Shown here: positions 14,301 to 25,444 of the stretch, one piece after another
How positions within the stretch are numbered: position 1 is the first letter of the stretch
Layout: each line of letters opens with the position of its first letter
Origin: Onchocerca lupi
Taxonomy: Eukaryota > Nematoda > Chromadorea > Rhabditida > Onchocercidae
Reading direction: 5' to 3'
NCBI GenBank assembly: GCA_028564675.1
Contig: JAOVVO010000032.1
Coordinates: forward strand, 186,001-250,000
DNA: 64,000 bases
Program-made: the position numbers and the translations under genes
Notes under the pieces: model-generated
Seen by the model: the letters and a program-made list of their open reading frames with translations, nothing else
Told to the model about the DNA's origin: nothing
The model's database searches: none

Positions 14301-15298
14301 CGAAAATTCTGGTTTGTTTCGGCGAATTTGGAATATTTCGACGAATACAAAGAGTTACATCAATTTTCGCACTTCTCTTGAAGATTTGAAGCGATTCTGC
14401 ATGTGTCTTTCCACTCAGCTCCACTCCATTAACGCTCAAAATTTCATCGCCTAAAATGAAAACAGTTTTTGAACGCGTCAAAAAAAAAAAAAAAAAATGA
14501 TTTTTCAAGACTAATTAGTTTTATTCGAAGTTACTGAGTAGTTTCACATTGTATTCAGAAAAAAAATAGCTTAAAAATTGTTCGAAGTTATAAATTCAGA
14601 AACATAAGTTTCTTTCCGTCCGCCAGTTGTCAATTGGTCCAGATGCTACCGCAAATTTTTAGCTCTATTTAACTGATTAGGATTAAAACGCAGGTAAAAA
14701 GTTTGACGGGTGATTGTGAGAATAGTGACTTTTTCTCTGAAATTTGATGAAATTTTCAAAAAATCAGTTTCAGAAGATTTAAAAAAATCACAAGCAAAAT
14801 CACCAAACATTAATTGTTAGAGAAGGAATGCCCTAAGACAGATGTCCATTTGAAGTGTTAAGCAATGAATGGGTACAAGAGAAAGGCTAATGTCATCTGA
14901 TATACTTTCTTCAGAAAAATAAAAGTTTGTCAAGTGAAAAGAATACTGCAATGAAAAATTCTGATGTTTTTTGGAAAAAATGGCAAATATTTTTGGAAAT
15001 TTTTAAAAGATTTCAGCAATTTAAGAAGTTTTAATCTTCAGCCGATCTATTTTTCTTTATTGTGATAAAACCAATTTTCGTTACCTTTACAAATAAGGCC
15101 ACTTTTTGCAGCCAATCCATCGGCGAAGACAGTTTTGACGAAGATTCCCATGGGACCACGCGGTGAATCAATGCCACCGACGATACTGAAACCCAGAGGG
15201 TGTCTGGATGGTTGTTGTTGCTGCGAGGAACTTGAAGATTTCGATGTATCTGCACTTCCGCGATACAGTACGATCGTCCGTATTCGACTGTTCATCAT
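8347..15298 (-). CDS. Two-PDZ-domain scaffold protein (pro-IL16/PDZD2-like PDZ)
   Basis: Minus-strand exons from the 5' side are 15298-15085, 14450-14264, 13241-13115, 9168-9032 and 8587-8347. Phases agree at every junction and give 301 residues. PDZ1 (about 35-112) has the carboxylate-binding loop LGFSIVGG, then GPMGIFVKTVF and GDEILSVNG; this most resembles PDZ domains of PDZD2/pro-IL16, from memory. PDZ2 (about 195-285) has LGLGIAIE, GLQVGDRVWSVGG and a final beta strand. A Ser/Gln run lies at about 21-29. PDZ domains bind C-terminal peptides of partners, usually at membranes or junctions; the partner here is unknown. The donor of the second exon (AC|GTACTG) is weak. An acceptor (TTTGCACAG) 24 bp upstream of the ATG leaves an open frame, so 15298 may be internal and the true 5' end may lie further right. 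No transmembrane segment or enzyme domain is visible. Confidence 0.75.
13925..13998. repeat. Near-perfect hairpin inside a PDZ-gene intron
   Basis: Arms 13938-13959 and 13964-13985 pair almost completely around a four-base loop (TTTC). The core is AAGACGACATCA against TGATGTCGTCTT. Looser complementarity extends outward on both sides (AGTTCTAA against TTAGTTC). It lies in the intron between the second and third PDZ exons and has no coding potential. Confidence 0.85.
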
Positions 15299-15568
15299 AT
15301 CTTGCTTTGGTAAGTACTGTGCAAACGAAATGAAGTGTTTGATTCAAAGATTCGAGGAGTAACTTTGAAATATTCCATGCAACTTGATTGCCTTTACACT
15401 GAAAGTGAACGTTGAAAAAGGAAATGATTATTTCGATGAGTTCAGACAAAAACTTGCAACGTTAAATATCATTCCTCATGTAAGTGAAGCAATGTTAACT
15501 CAAGTTTCGGTGTTCAAAATCTGTGGCACTTTGAAGTTCTAGAAAAGTAAAACTTGTTTTGAGCAATT

Positions 15569-15640
15569 TTAATTCACTCTTAATTCATTGCTCACTTTTT
15601 AATTTTTTAATTCACTCTTAATTCATTGCTCACTCCGATT
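15569..15640. repeat. Tandem duplication, about 39-bp period
   Basis: A segment containing TTAATTCACTCTTAATTC and then ATTGCTCACT occurs twice in succession with almost no divergence, which suggests recent slippage. Confidence 0.8.
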
Positions 15641-15981
15641 TACCAAAGTTGATGTGTAATATATGTGGCATTTGAAAAAAGTAGCATATGAACTGCTCTA
15701 TTCACAAATTATAACAGTAAAAGATAATTCGGATAGATCAAATTCCAAGATTTTCAAAAAAGAATTTCTTGAAATCGCAATGAGCCATGCGTCAGTTAAT
15801 GAGTCAGTTCGTTTTAACTTTTATGAAACTACACCTAGAAATGCATGAAAATTGCAAAATAAGTCTTTTCATGTTGACTCTTCGCTGAATAATCTTATTT
15901 CAATTTTTAATAAAGCAAAAAATAAATATCTTATTGATAAAGTATAATGACGCTGAGAGAGGGAAAGTTTAGATTCAATAG

Positions 15982-16040
15982 TTTTTCTCTATTAGAGAAA
16001 AAGTTTTATAATAGATTAAAGCAAAAATCTATTATAAAAC
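15982..16040. repeat. Two adjacent perfect hairpins
   Basis: The first hairpin pairs TTTTTCTCT with AGAGAAAAA (about 15982-16002). The second pairs GTTTTATAATAGATT (16003-16017) with its exact complement (16026-16040) across an eight-base loop. No gene is present. Confidence 0.8.
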
Positions 16041-19000
16041 CTGGAGTAAGTGAAAACTTTGTAAAAGTAAGTGAAATAGGATTGTATGAGTTGATATTAT
16101 AGAAATTTGATAGACTCAATTTAAAATTAACATTAGCTGAAATAATTTGAACGGCATACATAGCAAAAATACGGAAGGACTTTTGAAACAGAACAGAGCA
16201 AAACGTTTTTCGTAGCCAAATCAGTGATGTACTCAGGCGGGATGATAAAGAAAGCTAATTAAAAATAAGCAAAGTTCCAGCAAGTCAAACTCTTCAACGA
16301 GACTGAACCATAATCTTACCTCCGCCTTTTTAAATTTAGATGAAAACTGATGGCTGTTTCTCGTAAGATTTAATGTATGAGTATCTATTTGTTAGAATTC
16401 ATCAGAAAACTGTTCTATTTTAGAAGCTTCTGCTATTTCCTGATGTAAATAACATGATAAATAATTTTATCAAAATATGAAAAAAAATTAGTAATATTTG
16501 GAAATTAGTTTTCTGACCAGAAAATTATTTTTAAAAAATATGTTTCTTAAATAATTTTCTGATTAGAAATGTGCTAAATTTAAAAATGCTTAATTTCAAA
16601 ACATTTAAAATTGCTGCCAATGTATATTCAGAACTACACAACCTTGATTTCTAAAAGAGCGTATAATTACAATATAGAAATATAATTTCATCAGATATCA
16701 AATGGAGAATATTTCTTGACATCACATTTCTCTGTAACTAATTACTCAATATATTTTTGATATCTCGTAAGTTCACTAAATTCTAAACACCTATCGAATG
16801 CAGAAAACTGAACTACCAACATTGTCTGATATTTAATGCTTCCAGTAGAAATGAAACTTGATGTCAAATTTAATACGGTGATATCTTTCAAATGAAGCTT
16901 ATCACAATAATCACTACCGTCTAATTATTGGTCTTCTAAAATCTTTTTTGTCACATATCACATTATGCTTTAATAATAATCGTCTACGATAAAGTGAATA
17001 AACCGGATTTAGTAAAGAAATAATGAAATCAACATAAGAAAGCGAGAGAGTCATTAAATTTGTGAGCGAACAATTAAAAATTAAAAAGTGAAAGAAGAAA
17101 TAACCATAAAAGAGTTGCTGGTTTCATGCAACATAAAAGGTTATCAATGTATTTTCTGGTGCCTATGAATTGGGGGAATGTGGCTGACAGAATGAGAAAT
17201 ATTCGAATTCGAACGGAATTGTTGGCTGAGATGTGACTGATGGAGATGGCATTGTGCCTTTTACGATACAGAAAGAAATAAATGTAATCATTAAGTGATG
17301 ACAATTCCACTCAAAAGATTATTTTAAGAAGCCAAGGAACGAAGAAAATATAATGGCGCAGAATGGGACAAGGAAGAAAGGAATCTCTCCTGTATTTTGT
17401 GGTACTATGCACATAAATTTTCGAAAATTTTTCAAAAAATAGATCAGTATTAATTTTCACTCTCAATAAAATTCGTTCTATATGACAGTAACTCTTATAG
17501 GTCCATTATCTGTCACTTGTCATTATCTCTAAAAATTTAATATTTGACTGAAACTGTTTTCGCAGCTATTTCCAATACATTATTTAAATTAAAAACATGA
17601 ATTTAACAAATTTCGAGCATACTTGAGAACTCGATTTTGGTCATTTCTAGTTTTTTTTTTAAACACTTCCAGCATTTTTGTGAGAAAATGCTTCTTAAGA
17701 AGCATAGAAATGCAACCAAAAACTGACGATAAATTGATAATGAGATGGAATTTTCATTGAAAACAACATTGAGAAAGTGCTGATTCAATAAGATCCAGAA
17801 AAACAAGAAAAGAACTTCACAGCGACTTTTGCACATCTACAATTGCATGAAAGAAATAGATAGTATTGATTATATTGCAAACTTGAGCTTTGAAATTTTT
17901 AAAAATGAAACGAAATCTTAAATGCGTCGAGACTAATTTCCTCAAATAAATAAATTTTGGACAAGGAAAATTTGAGAAATTAGGATAGCAACAAATCAGT
18001 ACATAAAGATAATTTGATGCAAAAATAAAAAAGAACTGGTGCAATATTAAAGTGTCATCCAGACAACAAACAATACTACTTATCAATAAAAATGAGGGCG
18101 ATATTATTCCAAATGAATAGTTAATATCCAAAATTGTGAATCTAAATTTAGGTTACAATCTATTTTTCAGTGACGAACTTAAATTATCTCACAGCTAGTT
18201 ATAATAGCATTTATTTACAAAAACAATTTTAAATTAACACGGTGAAATTTTTTAACCAAACTTTTGTTTGAAATTCTTCGCTTCAAAAGGTAAGTATCTG
18301 ATCATTACACATTTTGAATATTTTTCATTTACTAGAAATGCCTCGATAAGCTGATTGAAATGATAATTGCAATTCTTAACATTAATTTAGATTTTGAATA
18401 AAGTCATGATTTTCAAGAAAGCTATAAAGATTTTGCAAATTAAAAATTTTGCTGGCATTCACATTTATCCGAAAAAGACACTATCCACAGTCACTGGAGT
18501 AATTTACGAGAAATCGAAGTATGGACTATTGATGAAACTTGCTCATTTGCAGTCCGGTCGCTGAAACTATTTGTCAACAAACAAAACTGCTCGATGGATC
18601 ATTGGCGCTAATCGATGATAATAGCACCGCCATGAAATATGTTTCGAATAGATGATATGATGGAAGAAGGAGGCGCAAATTCTGAACATAAATCAGTCAA
18701 ATTGAAAGAAATTTGGGAAGATGGATGGATGGATGTTTGTGTGTTAACATCGTCAACAACAGCAATCGGTAATGATTGCAAATGCGTGTCAAAGGATCAT
18801 CGAGTGAGGGTCAAACTATTCATCCATTCTCCTCCTGTCCCTCCCAACCATTTCAACTGATGACACTTACACGACTAATTCGTCCTTAATCGCAGTCATA
18901 TGCATGCATGCACATTGCATGTCAAATAGTTATATTTATATGCGCGTGTGCAAATAACTATCAATCTGCCCAGAACGACTGGTTTGGTTATTGAGACGAA

Positions 19001-19075
19001 ATGACGAAAGATAAGTACTGGCTATTGCTTGAAGGTCATGAACTCTTGTTCATACATTAGCCAATATTTCTGGAC

Positions 19076-19215
19076 TGATATTTCTTGATAATTTAAGAAA
19101 TTAGTTGATAAGTAACTCAAATTATTCTTGGCCAAATATTTTTTGATAAATTACGGATTAATTAATAAGTAAATTATTTATTCTTGGTTTAATATTTTTC
19201 GATAAGTTAAAAATT
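19076..19215. repeat. Degenerate tandem repeat, about 60-bp period
   Basis: Two and a half diverged copies follow the pattern AATATTT, TTGATAA, TTAATTGATAAGTAA, TTATTCTTGG. It is very AT-rich and non-coding. Confidence 0.6.
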
Positions 19216-22200
19216 AATTAATAAATATATTAATAGATTATAAAATAGTATTTGGGATAAATTTATTTCAAATTTGACAAAGAACCACTGTATGAACCTC
19301 TATTTTTGATTTAAATTTTGATTGATTCATATGCGCTACAAAGTTACTTAAAAGATTGGCACTCGACGTTTACTCTATGCTGATTCTTAAGTTATTGAAT
19401 GATGGATGAATTTCATTTCATTCTTCAACTTTTCCAATAGAAGCCGAAAACTTTTCTATATTGTTTCTTATAAAATACCAAAACTCCGAAGAGTTTACTC
19501 TGATTTGATTCAGACGCTCTTTCACCGCTTTAAATGGCATCTTCTGCACAGCTTTGCTCATAGAATTATCGGTAAAACGGGAGTGTAACAGAAAAATACT
19601 GTGACCAATGAATTTATTCAGCATATAATTTGAAAAGTTGATTAGATAATACTTTTGAACTTGATAAAAGGACGACAGCTAAGAAATAGCAGCAGGAGAA
19701 GTAATACATAGAACATGATTATGACTGGTGACAAGATATGTCTAGCAGATTATGTTTTAAATCGAGTTTATATTTATCGAATTTCAGTAGAAAATAAAAC
19801 TCAACAAAATGACTGTTTTTATGTACTTCCCTCATTTCATCATGCCAGCGCGGATTGCAATTTTTGCAGAAACTTTAATCCTTCTCGGTATTTACTTTGG
19901 TTGAACTTGGAATGGCATTGTTATTAAAAACCTGATTTGCCTCATTTCCTTTCCAGATTTTGTGATTTGGTGCATCATCTATGCACTGCAATTATCTTCA
20001 AGCTTTACTTCACTTCAATTGATAATTCAAATGTAAATCTTCCTAGAGAAATTAACCTATAAGGATAAATGGAAGTATTTTACAAGAATGATGATAAATA
20101 AGAAGTAAGAAATAATTCCGTGCAATAATTCAATGAAAAAAGGAAAGTAACGAACAACAAAATATAATTCAAACTTGACATTAATGGACTTGCTTTCCTT
20201 CAAGATGAATGCAAAAGTTTCAAGTGATTGTCCATTTAAAGTTTGGTTAAATGTGGCCTATTCGAAGTATACACTTAAATTTCTCTAAGATGTGAGACAC
20301 TTTTAAGATTTTGAAAGATTCAACGCTGAAACTAAAAGCTAGAAATCAATAAAAATACCGAATTTCTGTCCATATTAATTGTCACCGTTGAGCCCTCATG
20401 GGGATATTTTAGCTTCCAACTTTTGGCTTCTAGCAAAGAGTAATTAGTATAGATGGCATAAAACAGGTGTGGCGACAATGAAGAATATCGGAAAAATGCG
20501 ATGACATTTACATGCATATGCAGTAAGTGAAAAAAGTATCGATATTCTGCTAACGATGAGCTCTATGTTATCACAGCAAGAACTTCAGATTCTGAGAAAT
20601 CAGATGCCAAACTTTACATTCGATGAACCTGATGTCCAACTCTATCAATCACCATGTCTATGTCACGAATTAAATATAATTTGAATTCGAAAGCAAGAAG
20701 CACAAACTCATCTCAAACACATTATTGAAATACCGATCTAACTAATTTCGGAGATGAAAAGAATGGAAAGAAACCGAAATTAAAAGTATTTTACATCTAC
20801 GATGAAGATGGAAGGTTCATTAGAGATTAATTGAACTGTGCTATTTATTGATTCATTTTTGGTGAAGGAAAAAAAGAAGAAAAACAAAATTATAGCAAAA
20901 GGAAATGAAATGTAAGGCAAATCACCCATTCCTGTCTGTACTGTGTACCTTTTGTTCGAAAGAACAAATTAAAATCTGAAATGTAAATTAATCGTCATCG
21001 AAAGGGTTGAAAACATCTTTTAGAGTCCGTCAAGGCCAATGTATTTCTACGCATAAATGATCGTCACAAAAACAATTCATCAATTTTTTTCCATCAGAAC
21101 GATACATGCCACTTAAAATTTCATATTTGATTTACTTTTTGTATACGAAAAATGACTCGTTTCTATCGTTTCTTTCGATCAATCGAATTCTCGATTAATT
21201 GTTACGGATAGTGACAGTTATTTGGTAGCAATCAAACAAATCAATAACTTCAACTGATTTTTCCACCCATTACTTTTACTTTCAGAAGGTCGTACCAAAG
21301 TAATTAAAAAGCATGTAAAATGTCCGATAAAGAGGAGGAAAAAGAAGATTGAAAGTGCACAACAATTGTTCTTCTTCTTAGCTACTCCAAACATAAGTTT
21401 CAAAAGTAAGGAGACTTCAGGAAGTTTCCAGAAAATAAGAAAATTTGATTGTCTCACATAGAATATGTCCAGTGAGATGGTTAAAATACAGATCAGCATA
21501 AGGCTCTAACAATTTTATTTCCACAAAATCACTTCTAATTGCTGTTAGTGATGGTAACATGGACAAGGTAGTATTCCTGTACTAAAATGATCATTTTACA
21601 ATTAATTGGCCAAAAAGATACCTGTACCTAGGCAGTCAGTAGTTCTTCTTCCTTTTAGCAGTTGAAAAGAAATGGCTGAATCTGAACCAATCTGAATCAA
21701 TAGAAACAGATCGATTGGAAGGTGATCCAGATGCTTCACTATTTTCGCTTCATTGGACATGATCCAAAGATGATTATTTCCAAACTTAAGTGTAGAATAT
21801 TTGAAAGAATAGTTTGTGTAGTGAATAGTTTGAAACGAATAATTACAAAAAACAATGCTCCTCACTTCTATCTCAGCAAAAAGTAGCGAATTTATTCGAA
21901 ACTTAAGAAAGCATTAAAATGAAAATCGCAAACAAAATTTGGGCAGTCATTATAAAATTTACTATTTAATCGGAATCTGGCTTGTAATCTTATGCTCGAT
22001 CAGAAAAAAATATGACTCTTGAACCAAGTAAAAAGTTCTTGCAAATTATAATAAAATGAATGATCAAAAATATACGAAGGTTTTTTCCTTTTTTGAAGAC
22101 TAATGAAATCGAAATGTCAGTTTAATGTTTATTTCACTTTTTTTTTTCCACCAAATTATTTAACAGTAATTTGACAAGCATATCTTTTCATTGGAATGTG

Positions 22201-23457
22201 CGAATTAAGATTTAAAAAAAAAAAAAAAAAAAAGAAAAAGAAGAGAAAGAAAATTGATATTTTAATTTTAATCAACTGAAACATCAATGATTTTTTGAAA
22301 ATCATCTGAGTAGAAATAACAACACGAGTTCAACAAAAACAGAAATTTATAACTTCGACATATCTATTCGATTTATGAAAGCTAAAATCATAAAAAAAAA
22401 AAAAAAAAAAAAAAATTGATGGCTTTAGAATTCTACTTGATAAATATAGCTATAAAGTTTAAACGAGTTTTATTTTCCAGCGCAATTTACATCGCTTTTA
22501 ATATTCCCATTTCCGCTTAGTATTTGATCAATGTAGAATACTTTTATAGCCTGAAATCGTTTGCTCTCAGCTACGAAAAGACGACAAACTTCTAGATCGA
22601 AGTTATCGAATCGGAAGGAAATGATGAAATAAAACTAAAGCTAAAGATCAAGAAAGTGGATAAGAACTGAGAAAATATATTAGGAAAATTATCTCAGAAC
22701 TGGATTGATCTATTGTTAGGGAATACAATCAGTAATGATCATAATATAGCAATCACATTTATTCCAATTACTTAATCGTTCTTAAATGTGATATACATTC
22801 GGAGTTAGTTTTTTCGATTTTCATCACAGATTTTCATCGTATTATTTGTCTTTATTTCTTCAGCTTCTTTCGTTAATTTATTTCTTTTAGCCATTTTGTT
22901 TTTCGTCTAATTTTTAACCGAGTTGACTATTTCTTTTTATTTCCATTTCATTCTCTGCTTTTCAATTACTTTAATTACGATGCTTTAGAGCTGAAGAAAA
23001 AATTTTGCGTGGATTATTATTTTCGCTTCAGTCATAAATTATTTCCTAATTTCATTCATTTTTATGCTTTCGCTCTAAATTGGTTTGCTTGCGTCTTTTA
23101 CTGCAAAGATTTTCTCTGTCTTTCTTCAGTTTATCAATTAAATGCTAGCGTAAATCTTATAATCCATGGTATTATTGTTGTGCATTTGCATATTTTGCTT
23201 GTTTGAGCAGTAGTTTTTTGATTTTCCTGTCCCTAAGGCTAACTTTAGTTATATATAAAGCACTATGACTAATTAATTTATGCATAGGTTGATCTAATAA
23301 TACAATCTAATGAATAAATGCTTTCTGCAGCTCTCTCCGGTACTAAAAGAACATTTCGACGAGTGCACAATCCTCCCACGCCTGCAGACGTATTGCATAA
23401 CATGGATGCAAATCACACAAATTAATCATGACGAGACCTAAATTCGCATATCCCCTT

Positions 23458-23560
23458 CTTCATTTTTTCACGGGCCGCGAGAAGGTGCGGCGTATTTGTG
23501 GGTCGAAGAATTTGATAGGCCTGGGGAGATTGGTGCTAAATTATCTAATCTACTGGTTTT
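23458..23560 (+). promoter_or_regulatory. GC-rich block upstream of rpl-31, putative promoter
   Basis: This is a short GC-rich island in otherwise AT-rich DNA, 200-300 bp upstream of the L31 start codon. It includes the imperfect palindrome GCCGCGAGAAGGTGCGGC. Its position and composition suggest the core promoter of a highly expressed ribosomal protein gene, but I recognise no defined element. Confidence 0.35.
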
Positions 23561-23742
23561 GAGTGGTTGAGGCCGAGAGTGTTTTGTAACTTTTCATAAC
23601 CGCTAGTGTCATTCATGTCATAGTGTAGATAGGGAAGTAATTGATGAATTGTAGCTGTGATTTAATAAATAGTAAGATTGTACATTGATCTATCTGTTGC
23701 GTTGATTTTTTCTGCTGGTGAAATGAATTATTGCTGTTTTGT

Positions 23743-23744
23743 AG
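23743..23744 (+). promoter_or_regulatory. Probable trans-splice acceptor for rpl-31
   Basis: GCTGTTTTGTAG ends ten bases before the start codon. An acceptor with no upstream coding exon is the usual sign of spliced-leader addition in nematodes. Confidence 0.6.
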
Positions 23745-23754
23745 ATATCTGGCA

Positions 23755-24859
23755 ATGGCACCTTCAAAGAAAGGATCGAAACAAGAAAGGAAACCAAGAA
23801 GTGCAATGAGTGAAGTAGTAACACGCGAATATACTGTTAATTTGCATCGGCGACTGCATGGCGTGTAAGTTCATTTCATAAATGGATATAACTAGGGGAG
23901 AGATTGTGCATCTCATATCGACTATATATTCCTCAGATTCTTAAAACAAACTGAATTTGCTGATTATGATCTATTCATTGATTAGGATGTCGTTAGTTCA
24001 GATTCCGAAATATCTAGATGAGTTCACAATAAAGTGAGAGTTCATTCCTCCGTATGGTACACTAGATTAGATCCTTTATGAATCTCTTCATTGCTGCCAT
24101 ATTTACTGAATTTAAATACCATCAGTTGCAGAGGTTTCAAGAAACGTGCTCCTAAGGCTATCAAAGCGATACGAAAATTCGCAGAAGAGCAGATGGGTAC
24201 TAAAGATGTACGCGTTCATATACGCTTAAATGAATTCTTGTGGTCCAAAGGCGTAAAGTAAGCATTACCTACAGAATTTGATTTGTGAAGAATTTGCGAA
24301 GTACTATGGTTATTTTAAATCCTTGCAGTTAGGATGGGGAGATGATTCTCCTGGTAGTTTCTTTTTTTCGTTTCTGGATATGTAGATTATAATTATATTT
24401 ATGCTACGTATGCTAATTTCTAATGGTATTGGCTATATTATGACAAGAATTATGTATTTTGAAATCTCAAGTCTTAATTTATTCCCATTGCGAGTTTTTT
24501 CCAAGTTTGCAGCAGATAAAGCATTCAATAGAGAAATTATTTAAAACAATTGGTGATAATGATATATTCTGTTTATGTGGCATAATCATGAAAGTTTGGA
24601 ATCCCAGAAGATTATAAGTATTTGCTTAGACTAGAAGTACGATGAAATAAATTTTTGGGTATTGAAATGATTTTCCGCTATTTTTAATTCAAGTGGAATT
24701 AAAATGTTCAGGAATGTTCCATTTCGTGTTCGCGTGCGTCTATCACGACGACGTAATGATGATGAAAGTTCTGCAGATCGACTGTACACATTGGTAACAC
24801 ACGTTCCCGTCACAACATTTAAGAAGTTGACAACAGTAAATGTTGATAATGAGGAATAA
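23755..24859 (+). CDS. rpl-31: Large ribosomal subunit protein eL31
   Basis: Three exons, 23755-23864, 24132-24257 and 24712-24859 (stop included), give about 124 residues, the usual eukaryotic L31 size. The protein begins with a basic tail (MAPSKKGSKQER). It contains the family-typical segments REYTVNLHRRLHGV, GFKKRAPKAIKAIRKFA, MGTKDVRV, LNEFLWSKG and YTLVTHVPVTTFK, and ends VNVDNEE. L31 sits near the polypeptide exit tunnel of the 60S subunit. Both introns split codons and the phases join cleanly. AATAAA at 24940-24945 lies about 80 bases past the stop. The next gene starts about 585 bp downstream on the same strand. Confidence 0.96.
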
Positions 24860-24939
24860 TCCTATGTTTTGATGGTTGTTTCATTTTTTTGACGCATAAA
24901 GAAATTTCTAAATTACGTTTTGCATTTCACGGTTCACAT

Positions 24940-24945
24940 AATAAA
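24940..24945 (+). terminator. AATAAA polyadenylation signal of rpl-31
   Basis: A canonical hexamer about 80 bases after the stop codon, in the expected position for cleavage shortly downstream. Confidence 0.55.
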
Positions 24946-25301
24946 TACCATCATCTACATTAATCTAATTATTTATACCAAAATATTTTGTCATAATTCC
25001 GTACTTCGTTGATTAAAGGCTTAATGAAGCAGATTAGGAATCATAGTATTTGTGGTAGGAATGTGAATAGACCAAGATCCTAGGTTTTATTGCTGGATTA
25101 TCTAACTTTTCGATGGAAATTCATGTCAGCAATCCAAAATAATGCTAATGACGGGATACATCCTCTTTAGTCATTTTTTTTACTGCAGTATCCATTTAGA
25201 TTGCTACAGTATCCATTTGAAAAAAAATTGTTGGATTAGTGCTTTTACTATTGTACTTGAGTATAATGGTCATGATTACACATGCATAGGGAAAGAGGAA
25301 T

Positions 25302-25425
25302 CATGTTGGATACATGATGTTAAATACAATGCATGATACATAATACATGATACATGTTGGATACATGATGTTAAATACAATATCATGTATCATGTACATA
25401 ATACATGATACATGATATTCTGAAA
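25302..25425. repeat. Palindrome-rich tandem repeat (ATACATGAT units)
   Basis: A 51-bp unit beginning CATGTTGGATACATGATG is duplicated (25302 and 25353) and followed by further ATACATGAT/ATCATGTAT permutations. Because the motif is nearly self-complementary, the block can fold into alternative hairpins. It lies between rpl-31 and the TMEM94-like start codon. Confidence 0.85.
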
Positions 25426-25444
25426 TTTTTTGGCAAAAGTCAGG

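Larger units (their letters stand above)
15299..23740. other. Long AT-rich stretch without a supported gene
   Basis: No conserved domain or splice-consistent exon chain was recognised on either strand. It may hold 5' introns or non-coding exons of the PDZ gene and the promoter of rpl-31. The 104-codon minus-strand open frame at 17817-18131 is AT-driven and unlike any family I know. Visible structures are a tandem pair (15569-15640), twin hairpins (15982-16040), degenerate tandem repeats of about 60 bp (19076-19215) and two poly-A runs (near 22215 and 22395). Confidence 0.5.

Noticed and set aside
17817..18131. 104-codon minus-strand open frame
   Set aside because: Phe/Ile/Leu/Ser-rich as expected from AT-rich DNA; no domain, splice context or family resemblance.
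23865..24711. Intron-hosted snoRNA in rpl-31
   Set aside because: Ribosomal protein introns often carry snoRNAs, but I found no paired C and D boxes or a convincing H/ACA structure.
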